Shown: positions 8,976 to 19,768 of the stretch, piece after piece
Numbering within the stretch: the first letter of the stretch is position 1
Layout: the number at the start of each line of letters is the position of its first letter
NCBI GenBank assembly: GCA_031292275.1
Contig: JARLHL010000048.1
Location: 62,001-126,000 of the forward strand
Direction of reading: 5' to 3'
Length of the DNA: 64,000 nt
Source: Desulfocapsaceae bacterium
GTDB lineage: Bacteria; Desulfobacterota; Desulfobulbia; Desulfobulbales; Desulfocapsaceae
Position numbers and translations under genes: made by a program
Notes under the pieces: model-generated
Seen by the model: only the letters and a program-made list of their open reading frames with translations
The model's database searches: none
What the model was told of the DNA's origin: nothing

Positions 8976-10925
8976 TTATCCCGCCGCAGCCGGCCGGTAG
9001 TCGGCAACCGGCAGCAGACGCCACCGGTCCCCTCCCCTGAGATCGAGGACATGACTGTGAAAGGCAACAATACTGGCCCGGTGGCCGACGCTGATAAAGC
9101 CCACGCCCATCTCCTGCAGCTTCCTGTAGAGGTTGGCCTCATTCTCTGTATCCAGGGCGCTGGTGGCCTCGTCGAGCACCGCAAAACGGGGACGGCTCAC
9201 CAGCAGACGGGCAAAGGCCAGCCGCTGCTGTTCGCCCAGAGACAGCACATTGCCCCAGTCCAGCACCGCATCAAGCCCCCCGGTCCTCTCGGGCAGATCG
9301 GCCAGACAAACTGCAGCCAGGACATCCCGCAGTTCCTGATCCGGAATCCTGCGTTCCAGCCGGGGATAGAGCAGCTGGTCCCGCAGGCTTCCTAGAAGCA
9401 TGTAGGGTTTCTGGGGCAGGAAAAAGATGTCGGCGAGCGGGGGCCGCAGCACCTCTCCCGAGCCCCGGGTCCATAAACCGGCGATGGCCCGGAGCAGGGA
9501 ACTCTTGCCGACCCCGCTCTGTCCGACGATGACCAGATTGTCGGCCGCGCCCATTTTCAGGGAAAGGCCGCTGATCAGGGTCCGCTGCCCGCCCGGGGTC
9601 AGCAGGCGCACATCGGCCAGGGAAAAGCGCGGGGCCTCGTTCGAGGTAATGCCGGGCTCGTCCTTCTCCTCAGGCTCAAGGGCGCAGGAAAAATCCGACA
9701 GACGCTTGATGCCTGCGGCAAAACCGGTGATCTCCGTGATCTGGGAGACGATCAGGGACAGGGCGGCATAGACCTGGGAGAAGGCGAAGTTGGCCTGGAC
9801 CATATCCCCGTACTCGATCCGGCCCTTGAAATACTGGGGAAAGAGCACCAGGAAGGGCAGGACGACAGGCAGATAGCTGTAGGCCGTGGTAAAAAAAGAC
9901 AGATTCCGCTGCCAGCCGATCAGGAGACTGAAATTCTTCAGAACGCTGCTAAACCTCCCGGAGATCTGGGCGACCTCCGGCCCCTCCCCCTGGTAAAAGG
10001 CGATGGACTCGGTATTGTCCCGGACATGGACCAGGGAATATCGAAAATCCGCCTCATAGCGGAGCTGGTTGAAATTCAATCTGACCAGCCGGCGGCCCAG
10101 CAGGGCGGTAATCAAGGTGCCCAGCAGCGAATAGCCCAGGACCACGCAGACCAGCAGCACCGATTTTGACCAGAGAATACCGGTGAAGGAAACCAGATCC
10201 ATCAAAGAGCTTAAGAGGATGAGCAAAAAGGCGAGCGAGGTGCGGGTAAACGACCGGATATCCTCCATGATCCGCTGGTCCGGGTTGTCGATTACCCCTT
10301 TGGTCTCGACCTCGTAATAGTTCCGGTTCATGAAATACCTGGCGATGAAATCGTCGGTCATCCACTGCCGCCAGCACATACCGAGATAGTCGCGGACATA
10401 CCCGTAAAAGGCGACGATAGGGATGCCCACCAGAAAGCCGCAGAAGTAGACCGCCACAAAGAGATAAGCCATTTCCTGGTTCTTCTTGACCAGGGCGTTG
10501 GTGAAATAGTTGCCGATATAGCTGAAGGCCACATTGATGCCGGTGACGGAAAGCAAGAGCAGCAGGACCACGGCCAGCAGGAGCCAGGCCCGCCTGCGTA
10601 TCCACAGATAGCGTCGGAACAGCAGAAACACAAAACCGGGGATCGCGAGGGCTGCCGCAACCGCCAGCCAGAGCCTTGAGCTGAACGTCAGCATGATCAT
10701 CTCCAGCAGGCCATCGGCGATCTTTCCCGTCAGGCCGGGGGCCAGGACGTTGCCCGCCAGAACAAGGCCCGAGACTATGAGGAAGAGTACACCAAAGAGA
10801 AAAACCAGCAGCATGACTATCAAAAGCAGCATAGACAGGCCGCCGAAACGGAGCCGCGGGAAAAAATATGGCTGGGCGATGGAGACAAAACGAATCCACA
10901 GCGACTGTTCATTCTGGGCTTTCAC
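8976..10925 (-). CDS. SbmA/BacA-like ABC transporter, fused permease and ATPase
   Basis: 649 residues from a GTG at 10925, chosen because AAAGGA sits six bases before it; the frame stays open upstream without a comparable site. Four or more hydrophobic helices (30-60, 75-103, 113-135, 155-178, then 232-275) form an ABC_membrane_2-type permease domain. The C-terminal ATPase has Walker A GQSGVGKS (468-475), Q-loop LPQKPYM (503-509), signature LSLGEQQR (561-568), Walker B AVLDEA (582-587) and H-loop GHR (614-616). SbmA/BacA/YddA and peroxisomal ABCD proteins share this form and move peptides, vitamin B12 or fatty acyl compounds. It stands alone, so the substrate is open. Confidence 0.9.
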   Translation of the reverse strand: MKAQNEQSLWIRFVSIAQPYFFPRLRFGGLSMLLLIVMLLVFLFGVLFLIVSGLVLAGNVLAPGLTGKIADGLLEMIMLTFSSRLWLAVAAALAIPGFVFLLFRRYLWIRRRAWLLLAVVLLLLLSVTGINVAFSYIGNYFTNALVKKNQEMAYLFVAVYFCGFLVGIPIVAFYGYVRDYLGMCWRQWMTDDFIARYFMNRNYYEVETKGVIDNPDQRIMEDIRSFTRTSLAFLLILLSSLMDLVSFTGILWSKSVLLVCVVLGYSLLGTLITALLGRRLVRLNFNQLRYEADFRYSLVHVRDNTESIAFYQGEGPEVAQISGRFSSVLKNFSLLIGWQRNLSFFTTAYSYLPVVLPFLVLFPQYFKGRIEYGDMVQANFAFSQVYAALSLIVSQITEITGFAAGIKRLSDFSCALEPEEKDEPGITSNEAPRFSLADVRLLTPGGQRTLISGLSLKMGAADNLVIVGQSGVGKSSLLRAIAGLWTRGSGEVLRPPLADIFFLPQKPYMLLGSLRDQLLYPRLERRIPDQELRDVLAAVCLADLPERTGGLDAVLDWGNVLSLGEQQRLAFARLLVSRPRFAVLDEATSALDTENEANLYRKLQEMGVGFISVGHRASIVAFHSHVLDLRGGDRWRLLPVADYRPAAAG

Positions 10926-11455
10926 AGTACATCCTTTCTTGTATTTCATGCATATCCGCAAGGCCATTTCGGTCCCTTTGGCAAAAGGCCGCCGGAACAG
11001 ACCGGCAGCCCACCAGCATATTCTAACAATCGAACTGCGAAATACAATGATTGATTTCGCCAATTTCCCAGTCTTGCAGCCCCCTCCATCCTTCTTCAGG
11101 TTGGGAAATGCAGGGGCCCGTCTAGCCGCCTGCGAAACGGACTCCGGGCAGTCGACCGGAAGGCTGGCCCCGGGCTGAATCCATCCATCTGATATGGTCT
11201 TTCGTGAAGTGTGCGGGGCTGATTCGTATTGGCCTGTATGTTTGTAAAAAATGTGTTGCTGTAAGGAAATCACTATGCTAGCATGGCTTTTAACATGCTT
11301 TCTCGATCAAGAAATCTTTAATATTCTTGAGAAAAAATTCAGTAATGCGCGCTCGGCCGGATCCAACCGGATTGCAACGACCGGCCCTGGTTTTTTTCAG
11401 CGTTCTGCCGGTCCGATTGATTCCCCGAAAGTATCAGGGAAAGGAGACATATTTT
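10926..11455. other. Divergent intergenic region between ABC transporter and kinase/regulator operon
   Basis: 530 bp with no coding frame I believe. The left part (10926-11180) is GC-rich leader of the ABC transporter gene. From about 11220 it turns AT-rich and holds a possible sigma-54 promoter (11284-11299) that overlaps a small inverted repeat (GCATG, 8 bases, CATGC). A second imperfect inverted repeat built on CAAGAA/TTCTTG follows at about 11309-11330. The kinase start at 11456 has a clear AAAGGAG. Confidence 0.5.
11284..11299 (+). promoter_or_regulatory. Possible sigma-54 (-24/-12) promoter for the kinase/NtrC-type pair
   Basis: TGGC at 11284 and TGCT ending at 11299 give the required GG-N10-GC spacing. 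The -24 box lacks the usual CAC after TGG and the -12 box has ATGC instead of TTGC. The element also reads as an inverted repeat (GCATG...CATGC), so an operator is an equal possibility. The downstream operon encodes a sigma-54 activator, which would fit autoregulation. Confidence 0.35.
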
Positions 11456-12881
11456 ATGAAACGCTTATGGTCGTCCGTCGACCTGAAGGGCAAATCAGCA
11501 ATCCTGGCCGTTATGGGAACGATGATCTGGGTCTCCAACTTTCTGGTCGTGTATCTTGAGATCGAACACATCAACAAGGCGACGGTCAATCTCGAGCGGG
11601 TTGAAGACCTCTACAACACCATCCTCGAAATGCGGCGATATGAGAAAAATTTCCTCCTCTACCAGGGGCAGGAAAACCGCGATCAGGCCATGAGCTATTA
11701 CCAGCACGCCAAAGAAATTTACGGCAGCATTGCCGATTCTCCGGAGACCTTCAGCGCAAAGATCCTCCCCGTACGACAGCTGAACACCACCTTTTCCAGT
11801 TACGGGGGTCTCCTTGAACTGCTGTTGCAATCGACCACCCCCCCCAGTGAGCCGGATCAGGAAAAGATCAGGGTCTCGGGCCGACAGATGGTGGATCTGT
11901 CTCAGGATCTGCTGGATCAGAGCAGAAATATGGTGGCGAAAGCCGCGGCAGGCGCCCTGCGTCTGCCGCTGGTATCCACCGGCCTGATCCTCTGCCTGTT
12001 CATCATCGGTTTTGTGCTGATCTATCGAAAGGTCATCAACCCCCTGATTATGCTGGAGAGGGCCACGGAAAAGATCGGCCGCGGCGATTTCAGCGCCATC
12101 AGCCACCCCGCCCGCATTGAAAGCGAGGTGGACAGGCTGATCCTGGCCTTCAACCGGATGACCGAAGAGCTGGACGCCCGCCAGGAACAGATCATTCATT
12201 CACGCAAGATCGCCTCCCTGGGCACCCTGGTCTCCGGGGTCGCCCATGAACTCAACAACCCGATCAATAATATCATCCTGACCATCGACACTCTGGTCAG
12301 TGGCCGCAAGACCACCGATGAGCGCCGGGCCGCCCTGCTTGACGACATCCTCAACCAGGCCATCCGGGCCAGCGGCATTGTCAAAAATCTGCTGGATTTT
12401 TCCCGGGCCGAAACATCTTCCTTCAGCGATGTGGACATGACGCTGCTCCTTGAAGAAATCTTCAAGATCACCGGCAATGAGATCACGCTGAAAAAGATTG
12501 CCCTGAACAAACAGATCGAACCCGGACTTCCGAAGTTCAGAGGCAACAAGCAGGGCCTGCAGCAGGTCTTCTTCAATCTGGTCATCAATGCGGTCCAGGC
12601 CATGGAAAGCGAAGGCCGCCTGACCGTGAAGGCGGTAACCGACGACAACAAGCGGATCATCGTCTCCATCCAGGACTCGGGAATGGGTATTGCCGAAAAA
12701 GATCTGCCGCATATCTTCGATCCCTTCTTCACCACCAAGGAGGTGGGGCACGGAACCGGACTGGGTCTGTCGGTGAGCTATGGCATCATCAAGAAGCACG
12801 GGGGCCGCATTACCGTGGACAGCCAGCCCGGCAAGGGAACGACCTTTACGGTTATCCTTCCCGGAAGCGGTGAAATAATCG

Positions 12882-12889
<8 letters not shown>
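11456..12889 (+). CDS. Membrane sensor histidine kinase (HAMP, HisKA, HATPase)
   Basis: 477 residues from the ATG at 11456, which has AAAGGAG nine bases upstream; the frame extends 43 codons further 5' without a ribosome site. Membrane helices lie near residues 15-35 and 182-205 and enclose a roughly 140-residue, mostly helical periplasmic sensor. HAMP follows (about 205-260), then HisKA with VAHELNNPINN, then HATPase with NLVINA, DSGMGI and GTGLGLS. The NtrB-like H-box (HELNNP) is the type that usually pairs with sigma-54 regulators. The stop overlaps the start of the next gene by eight bases, so the two form a two-component system. No ligand can be inferred. Confidence 0.93.
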
Positions 12890-14225
<1,336 letters not shown>

Positions 14226-14265
14226 GACCGGATCACCGCTTTTCCAGTCCCCTCTTAGTCTGCAG

Positions 14266-15057
14266 TTAGTCCCTGCCGATACAGAAAAGGGCAGCCCTGA
14301 TGTCGTTCTGCAGCAGATCCTGTACCTGGGTCCGTGAATCCTCCATGGGGCCGACCACCAGATCCGCACCCTGGAGTTCAATCTGCAGTTTGCCGGGATC
14401 GAGGTTCGACAGGGTCCGGCCGCTCACCTCGATACCCTTTTCCCTAAAAATGGCAAGCCCGCGCTCCAGGTTCAGGGTCTCCGTGTTCGGAGAGGGACGA
14501 GAGCCCTGGGCCAGGGCAATCAGAACGATATCCGCCGACAATGGCGGAACCAGCCGGATCAAAATCCCCAAGGCCTTTTCCGCCGAGGCGCCGCCATCGG
14601 TGAAGGCTACTATCCGCTGCATGTCTTTCAGATGCCGCATAACCAGCAGTGGAATGCTCTTCTCCGCCTTTCTGGCGACGGCGGCAAAACGGTTGAGCAA
14701 GGCCTTTGGCTCCAGGCCGCGGAACGGTGCTCCGGTAACAACCAGGTCAAAATCGTTCTCCCATGAGTAGCTGGATATCTTTTGAAAAGGCTCTCCGGTG
14801 AGGATGATGGGATTGTCAATATTGGGACACTGGCTTCTTTCCGAGATGACCAGATCCTCAATGTTTTCCTCTGCCTGCTGGCTGGTCTCCCTCTCCCAGG
14901 ACTTCCAGGCCCAGCCAGCGCCGAACGTCATATCCCGTCCCGGCGGGTCAACGACATAGATCGGCTGGATACGGACCTGCGATCCGAGAAAGCAGGCCGT
15001 TCTCAGGGCAATACTTGCTTCCAGGCTGCGATCAACAGCCACAAGAAGTTTCAACAT
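14266..15057 (-). CDS. Universal stress protein, tandem Usp domains
   Basis: 263 residues with two UspA-like halves. The first starts MLKLLVAVDRSLEASIALR (1-19) and ends near VVTGAPF (about 110). The second starts QRIVAFTDGGASAEKAL (about 148) and ends near DLVVGPMED. The glycine-rich ATP-loop of ATP-binding Usp proteins (GxxG-9x-GS) is not clear in either half, so nucleotide binding is uncertain. CAGGAG precedes the ATG. It is the last gene of the TauE operon, 27 bases after the lone receiver, and is probably co-transcribed with it. Confidence 0.85.
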   Translation of the reverse strand: MLKLLVAVDRSLEASIALRTACFLGSQVRIQPIYVVDPPGRDMTFGAGWAWKSWERETSQQAEENIEDLVISERSQCPNIDNPIILTGEPFQKISSYSWENDFDLVVTGAPFRGLEPKALLNRFAAVARKAEKSIPLLVMRHLKDMQRIVAFTDGGASAEKALGILIRLVPPLSADIVLIALAQGSRPSPNTETLNLERGLAIFREKGIEVSGRTLSNLDPGKLQIELQGADLVVGPMEDSRTQVQDLLQNDIRAALFCIGRD

Positions 15058-15084
15058 TTTTCTCTCCTGTCGGGCAAACCTGGA

Positions 15085-15462
15085 TTATCTGCGCACCTTT
15101 TTCCTCGCTTTCTTTACCGCCGCCCGTATTTCGTCCAGGCGGAAGGGTTTGGCGATAAAATCATAGGCCCCGCGGATGAACGACTCTCTGGCCGACTCGA
15201 TGGTCGCATAGCCGGTTATCATAATCACCGCAGAACCGGGGCAGCACTCCTTCACCTTTTCCAGGAAACCCATGCCGTCCACGCCTTCCATCATCAGATC
15301 GGTAATGAAGATATCGAAGCACTGTTCTTCAACCCGCTTGATGGCAGCGGCGCTGCTGGTGAATATTTCGACCTCGTAGCCGTCCTCTTCAAGCTCCGGT
15401 TTCAAACGGTCGCCGACGATCGGCTCATCATCGAGAATACAGATAGTTGATTTATTTGTCAT
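15085..15462 (-). CDS. Single-domain response regulator (lone receiver)
   Basis: 125 residues, a receiver domain and nothing else: D11-D12, phosphoacceptor D55 (IFITDLMM), the conserved threonine in MITGYA and lysine in FIAKPFR. The ATG at 15462 has AGGAG eight bases upstream and overlaps the PEP-synthase-like gene's stop by 11 bases; a GTG at 15471 is too close to that AGGAG to be used. With no output domain, it must act by binding a partner or passing phosphate on. The adjacent phosphohistidine-type protein and Usp protein are the obvious candidates. No kinase is encoded in this operon. Confidence 0.92.
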   Translation of the reverse strand: MTNKSTICILDDEPIVGDRLKPELEEDGYEVEIFTSSAAAIKRVEEQCFDIFITDLMMEGVDGMGFLEKVKECCPGSAVIMITGYATIESARESFIRGAYDFIAKPFRLDEIRAAVKKARKKVRR

Positions 15463-18067
15463 CGCTGTCACTCCTGTTAATTTTGTGATCGCTTGTTGTT
15501 TTGATGTTGTTCGCCTTCATAAACTGCTCAAAGTACAGATCTATGGTGGTATCATCCGTCATCAGGATATCCAGCTGGCGAACAAATCCGATCAGCCGTC
15601 CGATCAGATAAAGGTATTCCTTCATCCGATCGCCCCCGGAGTTGGCGACCCGTGCGATCACCAGATCACCACTTCCCTCCACCTTGAAACCAATTTTTTC
15701 CATGATGGACATCAGCAGCGCGGCCCTCCTCGATCTGCGGCTGATATCCGTCGCCCCCCCGACAAACCTGAAGAATATGGAATTCTTTTCCCGCTCCGCC
15801 CCCAGACGGGCATCCACCACGGTGAAGTGATAGCCCACCCGCAGGGTCAGATTCATATAATCTTCGCCCAGCACCGCCACATTGAGGCCGGCCAGAACCT
15901 GCCCCGCCACCGCGGCGGTCTGGGTGCGAGTGACCCCCGACATCAGCCCTTTGAAGTCGGCGACAATGGGGTCGGTCCTCCAGACATCGGGAGATCCCAT
16001 CCCCGCCCACAATGCCTTCATCGGCTGGGAGGTGATCTGCTCGGGGACCACCCAGCCGCCCTTTCCGCCAGTCTCGTCCAGGCCGCCGCCGATATCGATG
16101 AGGATCAGGTTGAGCGGCAGATTGGCCTTCAGGCGTTTGCCGCCGTGGACCAGCAGGGAAGAGGGCTTTTCCGCTATCTGCAGCAGGGTCTGCACCGACT
16201 TTTCATGGATAAACCGTATGACATCATGAAAGGTCTGGCAGCCCCTGGCGGTAAAATTCGGATCGTCGGGGTCAATCAGCGTCAGCGGCGCAATACGGCG
16301 CAGCAATCGCCTCAGGATCTGAAATTCATACAGGGTCTCAAACAGCGGCCTCTCCAGAAGCTGATGATGCAGCAGTTCATTGATCCTCCCCTCATAAATA
16401 ATGTTGCGCTCCGCGTCGACCGTCACTTCCTGGCCATTTTTCAAGACATCCGTGGCCGATCCGGTATCGACGATAGTGGGGATCCGGAACTCCCTGGCCA
16501 CGGTCGCCATATGACCTGTAGGACTGCCCACGTCGGTGATGACCGCGCTGGCCCTGGGGATTGCCCGCGCCAGCAGCGGAATGCCGTAGCGCGCCACCAG
16601 CACCGCCCCGCTGGGAAACTGTTCCAGGCTGACATTATCGTCAACGATCCAAACCGGACCCGAGCCCACGCCTCGATAGGCGATAACACCCAGATCCCGC
16701 ATCAGGGCCGTCCTCTCCCGAAGCAGCGCCTTCAATTCCGGACTCCGGGCCTGGCCGCCGCGGCTTAAGCCCAGAGGTCTTGCCTGCAGTATCCGCAGCT
16801 GACCTTCCGTATCCAGGCTCCACTCGATATCCATGGGCCGTTTGAAGAAGCGCTCGATCATCAGCGCCGTCTCGACAATGGAGGCGGCCTGGGACGGCGT
16901 CAGACAGGATTCATTCACCCTCTCCGACTCCACATGCGTGGCCTCTTCGGCCCCGCCGAAGGGGACCACCATCCACTTCTTCTCGCTTATCCTCGACTCG
17001 ATTATGGCATAGGGAGGCTTACGGGACACCCGGAACATATCCGCGGCCCCACCCTCCACGACCACAGTCCCCAGCCCCCAGTTGGCCCCCAGCATACAGA
17101 CCTGCTCATCGGGCAGATTGGGGTCCAGGGTATAGGCAACGCCTGCCACCCCGCTCGGGACCATCTGCTGATACAGCACCGCCATGGCCATATCGGAGAA
17201 GGGCACCTGACGCTGAATGCGGTACTCGAGGCTCTCGGGGTTATACATCCCGGCCAGCACCTTTTTATAACTGGACAGGAGTTCCCGAAACGGCACGTTT
17301 AAAAATGAATCATGGAGTCCCGCAAAGCTCATCATCCCGTCTTCGCCCACGCTGCTGCTGCGCACCGAATAAAAACTGGACTCCGGATTCTTCGGGCAGA
17401 TCTTTTCGGCAGCCTTCAGGATTTCCTGGCGCAGGTCCGACGGGATGTCGCCGTTGAGGATCAGCAGCCTGATGCTGTGCGAGGCCGACTCCACCGACTG
17501 CCCGTTCTTACAGCCCTCCATCAGGCCGTCAATCTTTTCAAAGAGATTGTTGAAGGCCAGGTATTTTCGAAAGCCCCCGATGGTGACGACGAAACTCGGC
17601 GGCACGCTGACCTGGGGCAGACTGCTGATTCTGAACAGGTTATAGACCTTGTTGCCCACCGCCTCATCCATGACCTCCTGGATGTCTTCTAGGGCCAGGA
17701 CATTCTGGCCGCTGGGAATGACCAGCTTTCCGGCCAGTTCCAGCCGCAGATGTCTTGCCAGAGACTCGATCACCTTATAGATCTCGAGTTCCTTGTTGTT
17801 TGCTATAAAGTTGAAATTATAGGCACTGCGCAAGACCACCCGTTCAATGGCAGAGACGGTGTCTTCAAGAAATTTCCGGTCAAAAACATACTGGCCTCCC
17901 AGCTTATCCTCCATTTCGGCAATCAACTCCATGGCCCTGTTGTTTTCCTCAAGAATCTGATGAAAACGAACAAAGAGATCGTTGAAGGATATGGCGCTCC
18001 GCGTCCCTCTCCAGGGGATAACCTTCATGAAAAGGGATGCGAGCCGGTCGGCCAGTTTCACCATCAT
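15452..18067 (-). CDS. PEP-synthase-like protein lacking the PEP-binding barrel, with novel C-terminal domain
   Basis: 871 residues. An N-terminal region without a recognised family (1-145) precedes a pyruvate-phosphate-dikinase ATP-grasp domain (about 150-433; key pieces YSVRSSSVGED at 233-243, GVAYTLDP at 309-316, ILQARPL at 426-432). Next comes a mobile phosphohistidine domain (about 487-560) with TDVGSPTGHMATVARE, in which H519 is the likely phosphorylated residue. True PEP synthases and PPDKs then have a large TIM barrel that binds PEP/pyruvate. Here residues 565-871 look unrelated and lack its motifs, so another acceptor seems likely. The gene is translationally coupled to TIGR02186 upstream (TAATG overlap) and to the receiver downstream. 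Confidence 0.85.
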   Translation of the reverse strand: MMVKLADRLASLFMKVIPWRGTRSAISFNDLFVRFHQILEENNRAMELIAEMEDKLGGQYVFDRKFLEDTVSAIERVVLRSAYNFNFIANNKELEIYKVIESLARHLRLELAGKLVIPSGQNVLALEDIQEVMDEAVGNKVYNLFRISSLPQVSVPPSFVVTIGGFRKYLAFNNLFEKIDGLMEGCKNGQSVESASHSIRLLILNGDIPSDLRQEILKAAEKICPKNPESSFYSVRSSSVGEDGMMSFAGLHDSFLNVPFRELLSSYKKVLAGMYNPESLEYRIQRQVPFSDMAMAVLYQQMVPSGVAGVAYTLDPNLPDEQVCMLGANWGLGTVVVEGGAADMFRVSRKPPYAIIESRISEKKWMVVPFGGAEEATHVESERVNESCLTPSQAASIVETALMIERFFKRPMDIEWSLDTEGQLRILQARPLGLSRGGQARSPELKALLRERTALMRDLGVIAYRGVGSGPVWIVDDNVSLEQFPSGAVLVARYGIPLLARAIPRASAVITDVGSPTGHMATVAREFRIPTIVDTGSATDVLKNGQEVTVDAERNIIYEGRINELLHHQLLERPLFETLYEFQILRRLLRRIAPLTLIDPDDPNFTARGCQTFHDVIRFIHEKSVQTLLQIAEKPSSLLVHGGKRLKANLPLNLILIDIGGGLDETGGKGGWVVPEQITSQPMKALWAGMGSPDVWRTDPIVADFKGLMSGVTRTQTAAVAGQVLAGLNVAVLGEDYMNLTLRVGYHFTVVDARLGAEREKNSIFFRFVGGATDISRRSRRAALLMSIMEKIGFKVEGSGDLVIARVANSGGDRMKEYLYLIGRLIGFVRQLDILMTDDTTIDLYFEQFMKANNIKTTSDHKINRSDSDDK

Positions 18068-18834
18068 TAGTGACTGCCTCCCCCCTGCCGGAAGAGCACG
18101 CCCATGAGCAGACCGGCCACCAGGGCGATGACCACCGCCGAGACACCGTAGGTTATCCGCTGATTGGAGGCCAGTTCATTGACCAGTTTCACAAAACCCA
18201 CCTCCCGGACAGTAAGCCTGCCCTCCACATCCTGGCCGGGGATGCCGTTGCTGACGACCGTCACCTTGACCGTATAATTTCCAAGAGAAATCGAGGAGGG
18301 CAATCTGCACACGCCGACGAAATGCTTCTGCCCGTCTTTGAGCGGCGTGTAGGCAACGGAACCGACATTCTCCTGGTAGAGTTCTTCTGATTCCTTCAGC
18401 TTTACAAACATGGAAAAGACTGCATCATGATCGAGATGGGACTCGCTGATGACCAGGTGACTCTTTACCCTCTCCATTCCCAGTCCGAAAGCGGCGACCT
18501 TATCGAGCCACTCCTTTCCATCCGGAACCATCAGAACGTAAAGACTGGGAATATTTTCAAGTTTAACCTTTCCCGTGGTCATCCAGAATACCCCGACCCG
18601 GCCCTTCTCCTCGAATTCATGGGTTGCATCGCGACCATAGATCTCGACGATGACATCATCAGTGGCCTTGATGTCCCCCGCGACTGTCAATTCGCTCCCG
18701 GAAAAAAAGCTGTCCACATTGATAACCTCCGGACGAACGGACAAACCCTCTATCTCCGCGGCTGAGGCCGAATGCGACACCATCGCCAGGCCTGCAGTCA
18801 ATACCATCAATATCATAAATATTTTTCGCTGCAT
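18067..18834 (-). CDS. TIGR02186-family membrane-anchored protein
   Basis: 255 residues with a signal peptide (1-25, cleavage after ASA), a beta-rich extracytoplasmic domain of about 190 residues (starting EGLSVRPEVINVDSFFSG) and a C-terminal helix (about 228-248, VSAVVIALVAGLLMGVLF) followed by a short cytoplasmic tail. The family is annotated as a putative transmembrane protein of unknown function and is repeatedly found beside TauE/SafE permeases, as here (4 bases after the permease stop). A likely role is as a periplasmic partner of the permease. GGAGG ten bases upstream supports the start. Confidence 0.85.
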   Translation of the reverse strand: MQRKIFMILMVLTAGLAMVSHSASAAEIEGLSVRPEVINVDSFFSGSELTVAGDIKATDDVIVEIYGRDATHEFEEKGRVGVFWMTTGKVKLENIPSLYVLMVPDGKEWLDKVAAFGLGMERVKSHLVISESHLDHDAVFSMFVKLKESEELYQENVGSVAYTPLKDGQKHFVGVCRLPSSISLGNYTVKVTVVSNGIPGQDVEGRLTVREVGFVKLVNELASNQRITYGVSAVVIALVAGLLMGVLFRQGGGSH

Positions 18835-18838
18835 GGTC

Positions 18839-19768
18839 TCAATGACCTCCGTGATAGGCTAAAAGATTTTGAGGTTCAACAACCAGACCAAAAAGCATTT
18901 TTACCATGACAAGCAGAACCAGAATGGCAAGATAGATCTTCAGCTGATCATCCTTGAGCCGGGTACTGAACTTAACACCGACCTGGGCCCCGAAGACCGA
19001 CCCGAAAAGCAGGAGCAGGGCCAGGACAAAATCCACGGTCCGATTGGAGACGGCCTGCATGATGGTGACGTTAATGCAGGTAAAGAGGACCTGGAAGAGA
19101 CTGGTGCCGACGACCACATGCATCGGCATCCTCAGGAGGTAGACCATGACCGGAACCATGATGAAGCCGCCGCCGACGCCCATGATGGCCGCCAGGATGC
19201 CAACCAGGGCCCCCAAGGCCAACGGCACCACCGGAGAGAGCACGACCCCCGATTTTTCGAAGTTCGTCTGGTAGGGGAGGCTCTTCAGCAGCCTGGCATA
19301 GGCGGACTCCTTGGTACTGATCTGTACCGGCACCGAGACCTTATTCTTGCGCATCGCCTGCAGGCTTTCCAGCAGCATGTAGCCGCCGACGAAACCGAGC
19401 ATCAGGACATAGGTGACCATGATTAAAAAGTCGGCATTACCCAGCGCCCTGAGAATCTTGATCGCCTGAACGCCCACCGTGCCGCCGATGATGCCGCCGA
19501 TCAGCAGGTAGAGCCCCATCTTGAAATCAACATTTCCCAAACGGTAATGGGCATAGGAACCGGTGGCCGACGCGGCTACAATCTGATTGGAATCCGAGGC
19601 CGCGGCCACCGTCGGCGGGATCCCGAACATGATGAGAAGCGGGGTCATCAAAAATCCTCCCCCGACACCGAAAAGGCCGGACAGCAACCCCACCACAAAT
19701 CCGAGCCCCACGATCAGGGGCAGGGCCACACTATGGTGTGCAATAGGCAAATAGATGTACCAAGGCAT
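18839..19768 (-). CDS. TauE/SafE family sulfite/sulfonate exporter
   Basis: 309 residues from the ATG at 19768 (GGAG five bases upstream; the frame extends 29 codons further without support). The protein has about eight membrane helices and two internally repeated signature loops, GLFGVGGGFLMTPLL (about 33-47) and GILAAIMGVGGGFIMVP, characteristic of TauE/SafE (DUF81). Members move sulfite, sulfoacetate or other organosulfur anions. In a sulfate-reducing lineage, sulfite or a related sulfur oxyanion is the natural guess. It is the first gene of a five-gene operon with TIGR02186, the PEP-synthase-like protein, a receiver and Usp. An 11-bp perfect inverted repeat lies about 100 bp upstream. Confidence 0.9.
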   Translation of the reverse strand: MPWYIYLPIAHHSVALPLIVGLGFVVGLLSGLFGVGGGFLMTPLLIMFGIPPTVAAASDSNQIVAASATGSYAHYRLGNVDFKMGLYLLIGGIIGGTVGVQAIKILRALGNADFLIMVTYVLMLGFVGGYMLLESLQAMRKNKVSVPVQISTKESAYARLLKSLPYQTNFEKSGVVLSPVVPLALGALVGILAAIMGVGGGFIMVPVMVYLLRMPMHVVVGTSLFQVLFTCINVTIMQAVSNRTVDFVLALLLLFGSVFGAQVGVKFSTRLKDDQLKIYLAILVLLVMVKMLFGLVVEPQNLLAYHGGH

